Shown here in pieces: positions 34,670 to 45,484 of a stretch of DNA of 64,000 nt (its first letter is position 1; each line of letters opens with the position of its first letter). Both the position numbers and the translations under genes were made by a program. The notes below the pieces were generated by a model. That model worked only from the letters and a program-made list of their open reading frames with translations. It ran no database searches and was not told the DNA's origin. The stretch lies in the NCBI GenBank assembly GCA_024741835.1, contig JAENRP010000189.1, positions 1 to 64,000 on the forward strand, read 5' to 3'. The stretch is from Diplocarpon mali (lineage: Eukaryota; Ascomycota; Leotiomycetes; Helotiales; Drepanopezizaceae).

Positions 34670-37600
34670 TCAATGGTAATCCACCTTCGACTCGTCATTG
34701 TCCGAAATGTGAATTTCGGTGACCGGCTCCTCGACCTCAAAGCGCTCAGCTTCGGCTGAAGCTGAGTAACCAAGTTTTGGGCCGTAACTAGTTTCGAACA
34801 AATCTTGCTGGAGGGCAATATGGCTGGCTTGACCTATCTCATCAAGGTCCGGGACAGGACTTGCATCGACATATTCTTCACCGTTGGAGTCCTCAGCAGG
34901 TGTATCCGCGAAATCGGCTTTTCGTCTTTCAATCGATCCAGCACTGGCAGAGGAGTTGTTTTCGACGATGTCACTAGCAGCGTCGAAATCCTTGTCGCCA
35001 GGCAAGTTGTCAAAATTCCACTTTTCTTTGGCATCGTAGCCCAATTCAACGCCTTCGTCGTCTTCGATACTGCGTCTCAATCCAAGTTTGGGGGCTAAAT
35101 ACTCAGGGGGCCCGTCAAGATCCGACTGATTTATTGTCGTCGTCTCCTCGCCACGGGAACCATGATTTAGTTGATGGCGAGCTGCTCCTGCTCCTGTCAA
35201 AGCGCTCGACGACCCACGTGGGGAGGAGTTTCCGACGAGGCCCTTGCCTTCCCCCGACTCGATTATCTCATCGTCAGAAGCTTGACCTTGGGAGGGATTT
35301 TCGTATTCATGTATGATCTGCTTGAATTCTGGACCTCCTAGTGGATCATCTGATCGTCGTCGATAAAAGAGTAAGTAGGCACTTGAGGAAACAACTCTTG
35401 ATACATCCTTGAGCTTGGAAACGGATTGATCTATGGAAGTTTAGTATCAATCACACCATCGGTGCTTCATAAAAGTGTGCTCACCATTGTACTCATACCA
35501 CTCTTTGTCGAAGAAGTTCTTCGCAAAAGCAGTGTAATGACCGCCACCAAGTCCACCCCAGTGGTCATCAACGGCAAAGAGATCATAGATCTCTTGCTTC
35601 CCATCTTCGGTCTCGATAACCCTTGAGCTAAGATCCAGATTCTCGATAGGGAAATCAACCAGAACATCCAGCTTATCGCGGCGATATTGACTGGAGCTGA
35701 ATCGCTTCAGATGCATTATAAGAATGTCTGGAGTCTTCCATAGCTCAAACTTCTTGCTTGCACGTTGATGCTTCTTGCATCGCGGACAGTACCAAGTGTC
35801 TGCTTCAGACAGAATCTCTTCCTTCCCAAATTCATTGAGACAATCATCCAGGCTGATACCGTTCTTTTTTCGCTGCGCACGTGAAGCTTTGAGTGCTTCG
35901 AGTTCTGGGTCATGTATCGTAGGAACTGTGAGCCATGTTGGCATACCCCGAAATTGGTCATCGGGTCCATCTCCAGTGAACATCGCCTCCCATGCATTAT
36001 TATGCCAATCAACGACAAGGCCCTCACCGGGGCGAACCAGGGGACCGTCATCGGCAGCATCTTCGTCGTCAGAAGAATGGCTATCCTGCCGGAACTTCTG
36101 TGCTTGATGTTTGCCCTTTCTCGAGTAAGTTTTTGGTGCACGATTGCGACGCTTATTTTGACCTACTCTGACCGCAGGCTTAAGTCCAGCGGATCGAACA
36201 GGCAGGACCTGGTTTTATAGTCAGATTACTTTCATCGTGCATAAAACGCTGTTGGCGATGGTTTGGTACGGCCGAATCAATAGCAGCATTATACAAATGC
36301 TATCAACTTACTTTAGGTTTTCTGGGGGCATCCTCCTCGCTTTCCTCGCTCTCGCCATTTATTTGTGACGCCCCGACAGGAGTACCTTTCACTTCATTGT
36401 CTCCGGCGCTCTCGGAGCCTTCACGGCTGCCTACCGCCTTGTAGCCATTGATCGGGACGCAATCTTCTTTTGTCGGATTGCGGGAACTGATTCTCGGGTA
36501 AGACTTCTGTTCGTTCACAGTATCCCAGCCCGAACTGATCATTTCCTTGGACGATCCAAAGTAACCAATTTCGAACATATTTTGCAACGAGGGATTGAGC
36601 TGATAATTGGGGTTGACGAATTTAGGTCGGCGACTGTTGAATCTCCCGGCTAGAGTAGCAGCTTCAGCAGGGTCTTTCATAGTCACGTCCACGATCTCGT
36701 CTTCCCCATCGATGGAATTTGCCACCACTTTACTTCCTCCTGAGGATTCGGCATCAGAGCCAGTGGTGAGGACCATGTCTGTGTCGACACTGTCAGAAAC
36801 GCTGGTGGTGGCCTCTTCATCCTCGAGAAGCTCGCTAGATGTCGTGAATGTCGCTACCTTCTCTAGAATCTTTCGCCTGACCATATCGTCACTCCGAGCC
36901 TAAAAGCTGAATGTTAGTAATTGCAGGGCGGCTGCCAATACATGGTTCCATACCTCAACTGGGGTGAGCATTATAAAATGAGGTGCGGAGACTAGGTCCC
37001 AAGCCTTGTTATTATATCGACTGCTATTGTTGTTGGCAGGACGACGATGAAATACAGGCACCAGCATACGCTCCGCGACAGGATCGTCCCATCCGGGAAC
37101 TTCATCCTCTCCAGAATCGTTATTCGAGCCGTAGGACAACTTATTCTTTTGCTTTCTTGCCTTGCGTGGAGGGGGCCAGTTCGTTGGCTTGGCTTCAAGC
37201 TCATAGACCGCAATGTGGTCACTCTGGTTGATTTCCTCTGAGGCTACTTGAGAGTCCTTGAAAATCTTGTAGAACTTGCATTTGAACTCCTCGCAAGCGA
37301 ACAGGCGTTCAGCCGGCACGCCGACGCGCTTAGAGATGAAATCCTTCATGGCACCAATGCTTGCGTTTTTGTCAATGTCGACAGTGATCATGACGGGCTT
37401 GTCGTTCAAGGGGAAGTAATACACTTGGTGGCCCCAAGCATTTTCGATCGGTAGTTGAAGCGTCAAATTGTTAAAGGGGTCGAATGTGATGCTAACCTTA
37501 TCACATTTGGGGCAGACCAAGGTAGACTTGTACATGCCAGTAAAGAGATCGGCGATTACAGAGTCGTCACGTTGCTTCGTGATATCCCATACCTTTGAGG

Positions 37601-39835
37601 CCAGTTCTCGGATCGCTTTAGGGTCATTGACCATTTCATCTGTTGAGTCGGGCTTTTCGATGTAAGGCTTCTTCTTCACACGGCTCAGATCCTCTTGAAG
37701 CCCGTCCAGGAGAAAACCAAGGAATTCCTGAGAGTCCTGTTGGCCATAACCAGAGAAAGACGGTGCAAACTTTCCAATGGTATTCTTGAAATTCCGAGGA
37801 GCAACCGAGCTCGGTACAGGCTCCTTGTAGATCTCATCTAGTAATCTTCCATATGCAATGGCCACTTCGCCGTTGTTTCCTAACGGATTATCGTAGTTCA
37901 GTTCCTCCGTAGCACGGCCTATCAAGAAGTATTTGGTCAACTCTTCCACACTGCGAACACACTGTAATGCAGAGTTCATGTAACAGGTGTTTCCGAGATT
38001 GGTCAGACCGACAGTTCCAGCAGTCTTTCCCGACTTATGGGTTCTTCCTCGAGTCATTGGGCCCGATGGTGCGGGAGAATTACGGCCACTGTTTGACTGA
38101 CTGTTAGACCCAATATAGCTCGAATTGCTGGTACGAGCGAGACCGCCGGAACTTCCCTTCACGCTCTTGGGAACATAATTCGAGACGAAGTTATCACCAT
38201 TGATATGCTCATCTAAAACGATGGTCTGATCAGCTGCGAGGCCAGCCATGGCAAGATTCATGCTGCCGTTGTATTTGACATTTACTGAGACGTCGGGAAC
38301 CTCGAGAACCTCTCTTCGCGATCTGTCAAGTCGTACGAAGGCTGGAACATCGAGGAAGAGTTTGCTCCAAGAGTCCTGAGGGGCACGTGGCCCTGGACTC
38401 ACCGAAGTTGCAGCAGCACCATCAGCAGGGGAGCCAGGCCTCGACGCTGGAGGCGACGCTGTGTTTGAGACATCAACGACTGGATTCCCTGTCTGTCGCA
38501 ATCTTGGAACTCTCCATATACGAACTTTCTTCAAAACGTCTACTCCTGCCTTTCTCTTTATTCTCTCCAGGAAGTCGCGATAAGTTGTGGATGTGCTTAG
38601 TACGTAAACTGGGGCGTCAGGATTCTCAGCCTTAAGCTTTTGGGAGATGCTTATCCCAGTGCCCTCTCCATACAGCCGATGGACGGTGAACACAGGAGGG
38701 TTGAGTTCATATTGAACATTCGGGACAGCATCTTTTGGACTTGTATTGTGGGCGGTCCGCGTGATGGGGCTAGAACCTGGCATGATACCATACCATGCTA
38801 GGACTAATTCCCAAGCAGCGTCGTCGAAGAGGGTAAAGTTGTCGAATCCCATTCCAGGCTTAAGCTGTACGAACGTGTTGCCATCGCTATCTTTAAGGAC
38901 TTGCTGAACGATGTCCGAGTTGTCAATAGGTCCGATTTCACCTTCTGGCTCATCTTTGCTCTTTCTCCTAGCCTCAGAGCCCCGATCGGTCACACGCTTC
39001 AGCCATCGATTTGATACCAGGTATGCTGTTTGTCCATCCTCCAGTTGCTTTTCCTGTGCGGCGGTAACGAAAGAAGTGATGGTCGTGATTTGTGAGTCGA
39101 TTGGGGGTATTTCTGAGGTGAGTAGTGAGCGAAAATCTCCGGATCAAGCAGTACAAAATGTACAAGCCTTACCTGTGCTTTTGCGAGGTGAAACCTGCTC
39201 TTGCTCTTCGGCCACTTCAGCAACTCCATCAGCTTCAAAACCGTTTGCCAGCATATCAACCGATTTCTCTCTTGTATGGGAAGAAGCCAAGGGCCCTTCA
39301 GAAGCATCTGCTGGATCCGGCGGCGATACCGGAATCATATCAACATCATCCTTCTGGCTTGAGGACCCATCAGCCCCAAGGTCTGATGCTCGTCTTTTTA
39401 AAGGCGATGAAGATCGTTGCGACAGGTCAGAGGCACCACCCATCATTGGTCTATGTGAGAAGTGTTTAATCGGAGACTGGGCTCTTGAATCGTTTGGTGC
39501 GAGAGAGGTGCGGTCCGAGCCTGACGTATCAGCAGCCCTCTCGCCCTCCAGCGATAGACTGGCGTAGGCTGCGCTTGGGGAACTCGCCGCGGAGGAGGTG
39601 CAGTCGACGGTCCCTAGTGAGGTGGAGTTTTGTAAGTGTGAGGGTATGTGAGGAGGGAGGCCTGCATCAGTTGGGGGAATGTCAAATCGGGGCAGGTCGT
39701 TAGCGGAGTCTGTCCCTTCAACGCTATTCAGTGGGAAATCAGGGTTATTTTCCGAGCCCTGGCTCTGGGAGGTCTGCGGCGACAGCTTTCTCTTCTTTGT
39801 TGAAGACGTCTTGTCGACGAGCTGCCTGTGCAGCT
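34670..39835 (-). CDS. UBP12: DUSP-containing ubiquitin C-terminal hydrolase (UBP12/USP4-15 type)
   Basis: Exons traced: 39835-39173, 39112-36954, 36899-36312, 36208-35485 and 35430-34670, about 1,630 residues. A Ser/Pro-rich leader with a KKRKLSP basic patch precedes a DUSP domain (about 225-345, spanning TAYLVSNRWLKRV...WELVLAWYG), a ubiquitin-like region and the split USP domain. The Cys box is GLTNLGNTCYMNSALQC (Cys codon 37985-37983) and the His box YDLFAVDDHWGGLGGGHYTA (about 35590-35530). Paired CxxC zinc motifs are VCPKC and YCPRC. The tail after the His box is acidic. Yeast Ubp12 removes ubiquitin from several targets, including the mitochondrial fusion protein Fzo1. The 5' end is unresolved: the first traced exon begins at a strong CTTTCCCTGTTTCCAG acceptor, and no in-frame ATG precedes it before a stop, so at least one upstream exon is missing. 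Confidence 0.9.
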
Positions 39836-42800
39836 CTGGAAACAGGGAAAGCAAAAGGTAGGGAAGGACTGGAAGGTTCCTGAGCCGGAGGTGCAAGGCT
39901 GCGCGGGACCAGACGGACGGCACACAATTCTATGAGGACAGAGGCTGCTGCAACATTGAACTTTGCAGTCCGATGATACACGGGGTAGGCTTTGTGATTT
40001 GATGTTGTCACGTTTGGAGGGGAGCCGGAGATAGTTGATTGATTTCAAGAGTGGAAGATGTGTTAAGGTGTTAGGTAGGTAGGTATTCACTCCAGTCTGT
40101 AGTAGCGCCAAAATATTAGCGAATATCTCCGAAGTTGTAGAGGTCTGATCCTAGCAAATATCATCGATACGAAAAAAAAACGTGGCAAGAACAAGAAATC
40201 GACAAGCAAGAATTGACGTTTATTAGATGCTATGTAGCGTCACTTTTGATCAAGAATTCGTTAAGCCTGTCTTTTTTCCCCTCCTAATTTATGAGGGTGG
40301 ATGTCTTGATTCAGTGCCCCGCAAACTCACGCGGCGCCATCGCGTGCTGCACCTTTCTAGTTCTATATATGGGTATTCCTTGCTATTATTATGTCGTTAC
40401 TGCATTGGTAGTTTTTCAAAATCTTCCGTTGGCGTGAATGAGTGTTAGTGACGTGTTTTTTCATTGCTTTACTGTGCTTGGGCTTCTACGGGTTGGAATC
40501 CTATCCTCAGAGTTCCAGCAATATCATGGTTGGCGAGTCACTTATAAAACTCTCTCTGCACCAGCTTGTTGGTGGATGGAATGTTCCTCATAATTTCAAT
40601 ATAAGCTCTTGTGTGCCATAGTTGGGACCTTTTCACCAGTTGGCCAGCAATCTCTTGATGTTTTGATGCTCTCTTTTCTAATTACCCCAGATACTCAGAG
40701 TTTTTAGTTTAGACACTCTGTTCTTTTCTGGTTTTAAGCCCTCATTGCCACAGTCAACTTGGCAGCTGCCCCATATCAGTGTGGCCTGCTACTGGAGCCT
40801 CTCCTGTCCAACTCATCATCTGGGTATCTGCTAATGGAAGGGTATTCAAATTTGGACCGTACATATAAATTGTGTCAATATCTTCAAGGGCGAGGAACTG
40901 CTACAATGCCCAAGACCTCATAAGAGAATTATTCTGCGCTATCTTCACGATGTTATTGCGCCCTGAGATTCATACAAACACTCAGGTAACTGGTCTCTTC
41001 TATAGACTGCATAATCGCAAGTCTAAACAGCAAATTCCTCTGCCATGCATACATAGCTCTTATTCTTTTATTCTCCTGAAAAAGTTAGTAGAGTTTTCAT
41101 GTCATCGAAGCGGAAGGGAAGTTCTTCAACTATGCTAGTATGTAGAAGCTTGCCGATCATAAAGCCGGGAGATGATTTGTACCATGAGCAGCGCGTATAG
41201 CAATCCTTCGTTGATTGTTGTATACGAACATATCCTATATCGCTCACCTGTTCTTATGAGCAAGCCAAAGCAAGGCAAAATAATGATTCAATCATATTAT
41301 CAGATCCCGGGGGACCCAGTCAGCCTGCATGTTCCAATCAGTGTTGAAAGATCTATTCGTTAATGAATCCCGTTTAAAAGATACATCTCGTATATTTCCC
41401 AGCCTCCAGCTCTGTTGGATTTTTTTTATAATATCGCTTTTACCTCCCCGAAAAATTTCCACTTTGCCAAAAGACAGTAATTTCAGCCAAAGACATACAT
41501 CCTAAATTATTTTTCGGCCAGAGATCATGCATGCGTGGAAAAGCTTCGACAGCTCGGTGCCAAATTGCCAACTACTCTCTTGAAACTCATTCGCAGACAC
41601 CATCATCGCTAGCTTCAACGAAATTCGCTCAGTATAAACGGGGATCGATCGATGAAGCGTGTACGGGAACAAAAATAACGGGACAAACGCTTGAGCTGGC
41701 TGCGACGCCAGGGGATAGAAATATCTATTCACCGCGGTATAAAACCTCAAAAAAGAAAAAGAAAATTCTGGAGAATGAAAAAAATTGTAGAACTCAACTT
41801 GAAGCCCGGAAAATTGCTGCGAGCTTCCAGTTTACAAAACTATCTCGATAGATTTTCGAGAATATGGCATAATAGCTTATCGAAATTGATTCTCCGAAGG
41901 GAGCTTGAACGAGGGTAAGGTAGGAAATAACAGCTCTCCAATGGCCCGGCTTTGGGCAGCGGAGATATCTTTATGCACTATACTATTGACGATATGATGC
42001 ATTATTTTTGTTATGGTATTCAACTTTTTGGTAGGGCGCCGGGGAGAACGCAGCGGCGGGAAGCATCTCACGAGCTTCACCCGGCGATCCAGCATGCCAG
42101 CATTGAAGGAGCACTTCCACTCAGCTCCAAACACAGCTTTAAGTAACATTGAGCCTTGAGCTTGAATCGCCGGGATTCCAAAGTTGACAGAGGGCGCATA
42201 CTATGCTCGCAACTTGGACACTTCGGTTTTCTCGGGAAATGCCACAGCATCCAGTCATCTGAACTTCATGCGGTCTACAGCTGGATTCTAAGACTTCGAT
42301 ATTAAAGACGGAACTGTACGGCAGATTTCGAAATTTAGCCCGAGTTTCCAGATTTGGGTCTAGATTACAACCAGGTCTTCATAAACTCTGCGATCCCAGG
42401 GGCAGCTCAGCCTCCGAAAATTACTCGATCAGGCTTCCACATATTTCACCAAGGTGTCGGGACACTCACAATTATCAAAGAACAATGCGAGCATCAAGTT
42501 CCGCCCATCCTCGATATGCAGCATCTTTTCTCTCGATTTCTTATGGATTCCTGGACAGGAATGAGCAGAGCAGAGCTGTCACTAGCTACGTACTCGAGTT
42601 TCTCAGAATCCCGACTAGTAACTCTAGCTAATGAGACAACATGAGACAAAGCCACCGCCAGTTGCTATCTGATCATTTGTCACTGAAATACAAAGAGGAA
42701 TTGAGAAGTGTTACGACGACACGAAGGATTCTGCACTCGGCTTAAGTGCCGATATATTTAAGACTCATCCCTCCCTACGGTCTATGACATCCTCGGATAG

Positions 42801-43920
42801 GCAATTCATTTTAGGCCTACTCCAATTTTCAGCATCGAAGAGGATCTTCAAGATCTTGAAAGGTGCCGAATTCCAAGGATCGTGTGGTACCCCACTGCCG
42901 CCATTGCCGCCATTGCCTGTTGCCAAAAGGCTGGCACAGCATCTAGGGGCCCTCACTTTGTGTAACGAGCGTTCTTCTTACTCGCTTAGAGTTACATATC
43001 GAATTTAACTGTGTTTTTCTAGAACCCTAACCCTGAGAGATATACTTATATTAGACTGGTATGTACACTAATACATTGCACGGGCATTCGGGCGGTTTTC
43101 TTGGCACTCCTTCAGGCACAGAATCTAGATATCATACATTTGCTACACTATTCACATTCACATGGGGTAAGTGATCTGCCACTCGCAGAAGCTCACTGGA
43201 TGCTAGACCGAGGCTGTACTTTGAGAACTTACTGTCGTAGATCCCAAAGTTTTTCTATGGTCTCTGGCTCTTTACTATTGCTCGTCTGTCTCCCAGGGTC
43301 AATTGTGGCCAAACACTTTCCGCCACGCAATGAGAGGAGATCAGTGGGTGCGATTTATTTGCCGTGTGAACAGGCATCTAGGTCCACTTAGAAGAACAAG
43401 AAGCTGATCCTTCATTGCTCACAGAGGACACTACAAATACGGCCCCTAGTCCGATCGCGGAAGCACATTAGCAAAAGTGGCAATAATTCTGCTACAGATA
43501 ATACTTCTGTGATAGGTAGTAGTTGGACGGTTAGTGCACCATGCCTAATCCTAACATACAAACGCAACTCACAGTGATCAATCTCAGCCAGTTAAGAGAC
43601 CTCTTTTAAAGCCAGGCTTGAAAGTCCCGCATGTCGACAAGCAAACTCCACTGTCAGGGCCGAATATGAAAAGGGCGGCAGGAACCCCCCCCACAAGCTT
43701 AAAGCCGCACTCATATAAGTCTGCAACTACACGCCTCCTGGTTCTGATCAAGGTCTTCCTGCAGATAACCCCTCCATCTTTGAAATGGTGGGGTCAGCGG
43801 CAGTTCCAAACGTTGAGTGAGGCACATCTGTGCGGATGCTAAATTTTGAGGTGACAAACCGTATCGACGACGATCTCTGCTTCCATCACCCAACTCTGAG
43901 ACTCAGCGGTTGATGAGCCA
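39836..43920. other. 4-kb stretch upstream of the ubiquitin hydrolase, no supported gene
   Basis: The first part must hold the missing first exon and promoter of the UBP12-type gene. Beyond that I see only short frames without family motifs. Two telomere-type CCCTAA units occur at about 43025 but do not form an array. This gene-poor zone leads into the AT-rich compartment. Confidence 0.5.
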
Positions 43921-44100
43921 TCATATTCTAGTCCGCCACGCGTATGGATGGGATTCTCCTATTTCGACAAGGGGTCTTTTCGAGTCCCGCCTTTTCTTGA
44001 GGAACAGAAAGCCCATATAAACGCATATTACCACAAGAGTGAGACCAGTAGTCGAGAAAAGAATTACAAATAGCAGCGCCTGCATAATAATTGGTGCCAT
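43921..44100 (-). CDS. Possible 59-residue single-pass membrane protein
   Basis: An ATG at 44100 opens a 59-codon frame ending in TGA at 43923-43921. It starts MAPIIMQALLFVILFS, continues with a second hydrophobic stretch (LTLVVICVYMGFLFL), and then turns abruptly basic (KKRRDSKRP) before a polar tail ending AWRTRI. This is the layout of a small membrane protein, or of the last exon of a larger one. I do not recognise a family. Position in an otherwise gene-poor zone and the lack of any comparative evidence keep confidence low; chance hydrophobic frames of this size occur. Confidence 0.3.
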   Translation of the reverse strand: MAPIIMQALLFVILFSTTGLTLVVICVYMGFLFLKKRRDSKRPLVEIGESHPYAWRTRI

Positions 44101-44989
44101 TGTGCATGGAACCTGACCGTCACACCACTAGATCTGCTCCCCCAAATGGTCAGCATGATTCTTTCCACTTCATTCAAAGCATACCTGCAAGGCCTAGTCG
44201 GTTTGATTCCTCTAGAATCGTAAAATTCAGCCCAGAGTACACCCGACTTGCTATGGTTGATTCCAAAAGGATGCTAAGGATACGCTGATCGTCGGTGTCG
44301 AATGCGTGGTTAATACCAAACGAATTTTTGCAAATCAGCGAGGTTTGATCCGCGTGAAAATATACAGGAGGTTTCGATATAAGGATACAGTAATGGGATA
44401 GCAGGTTAAAAAGGTAAGCTGGATTTGAGGATACAGATGTAGTTTTAAACCGTTCACGAAGACGCCCCTAGTAAGTGTTTGGGTAGATAACAATGACTTG
44501 GAGGAAGGCACGATTGAAAAGCAAAAAGTTACCAACATTGAAAATGCCATCTTAATCTTAACTCGTCCAGAGTTTTCAGAGCCAAAGAAAAAAAAGAGAC
44601 AGGAAATCTGAACATTTTTTAGTTCAGATGGTTGTTGCAAACTGTGTTGCGCAAGGAATCGCTTGGGGCGTACCACACGTAAACAATTGAAAAGGGGTTG
44701 TGTAAAACACGTGATAGTTGCACATTTGCTCCTAGGCAGAAGATGGCAGATTGAGGGCACAAGAATCGTACGTGAACACGCGGATCAGAAATGTGGCTGT
44801 AGCCTTGCATTGTCAGGTACAGAGTGTACAGTCCTCTGTTTCGCATTACGGCTCTGATTGGGGTGCATGGGAGCTAGTTGGAACTGCACAGTATTCAAAC
44901 AGGGTCAAGGCCATTATGTTTTATAGCAATGAGGTTCTCTGATAGTGAACTTGATAGTAAACTAGAAGAGGGCACGAAGAAGTATGAGG
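44101..44989. other. Intergenic DNA at the edge of the AT-rich block
   Basis: No gene is seen. Composition is still mixed here and turns sharply AT-rich at about 45000. Confidence 0.4.
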
Positions 44990-45072
44990 TGCAAACGACG
45001 ATATTAGGTGTCTTATGTCTTGATTTATAAGAGCTTTCTAACTACAAGCTATTTAATAAGGGCTGCTACTAA

Positions 45073-45144
45073 GTTATATAGCAAGTTATATGATATATTA
45101 TATATATGATATATTATATAATAGATCATATGACAAATATATAA
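45073..45144. repeat. TA-rich tract with repeated TATGATATATTATA
   Basis: A run of TA-rich, largely palindromic sequence contains two copies of TATGATATATTATA close together. It lies 130 bp upstream of the copia element and marks the start of the AT-rich compartment. Confidence 0.7.
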
Positions 45145-45273
45145 CGGGCATACTTGCAATACACCCCTTTAAGGAGACCTTTAAAAGTACTTACTAGTAA
45201 TATATATTATATTATAACTTTTGTTATAATCTATAGTTTTTGTATGAAAAATCAACCTGCAGATATAGGAAAT

Positions 45274-45471
45274 TGTCGTGCAGAATGGGCGGAGTCTCCA
45301 CTTATTCTGAAGACCCTCCATGTGACTCCTGCTGAGTCATAGACTCTCCCTTTTCTTTCTGAAGTCTCCTTACCATATATATACTAGAGAATAATATAAT
45401 CAATCATCTTCTCCTACTTCTGCGAGCCTCCTAAGCGACCTAATGAAGGCCCTTTAGCCGACCGCACTATA
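45274..45471 (+). repeat. Left LTR of the copia element
   Basis: 198 bp starting TGTCGTGCAG and ending CACTATA, where the partner ends CACCACA; the loss of the terminal CA is a C-to-T change. It aligns without gaps to 52641-52838. By hand I count about 20 differences, all transitions. Confidence 0.92.
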
Positions 45472-45484
45472 GTTATAAGTCCTG
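45472..45484 (+). promoter_or_regulatory. Candidate primer-binding site (half initiator-tRNA type)
   Basis: GTTATAAGTCCTG directly follows the LTR. Allowing G-to-A and C-to-T changes it matches the complement of the initiator tRNA-Met anticodon region (GGTTATGAGCCC), the internal primer used by Drosophila copia and yeast Ty5. This is inference because the site is mutated. Confidence 0.5.

Noticed and set aside
43020..43040. AACCCTAACCCTGAG, two telomere-type units
   Set aside because: Two units are expected by chance in this much DNA and no array surrounds them.
3709..44989. Secondary-metabolite, defence or other gene cluster
   Set aside because: All recognised genes are conserved housekeeping functions with no shared pathway, and no synthase, transporter or pathway regulator is present.
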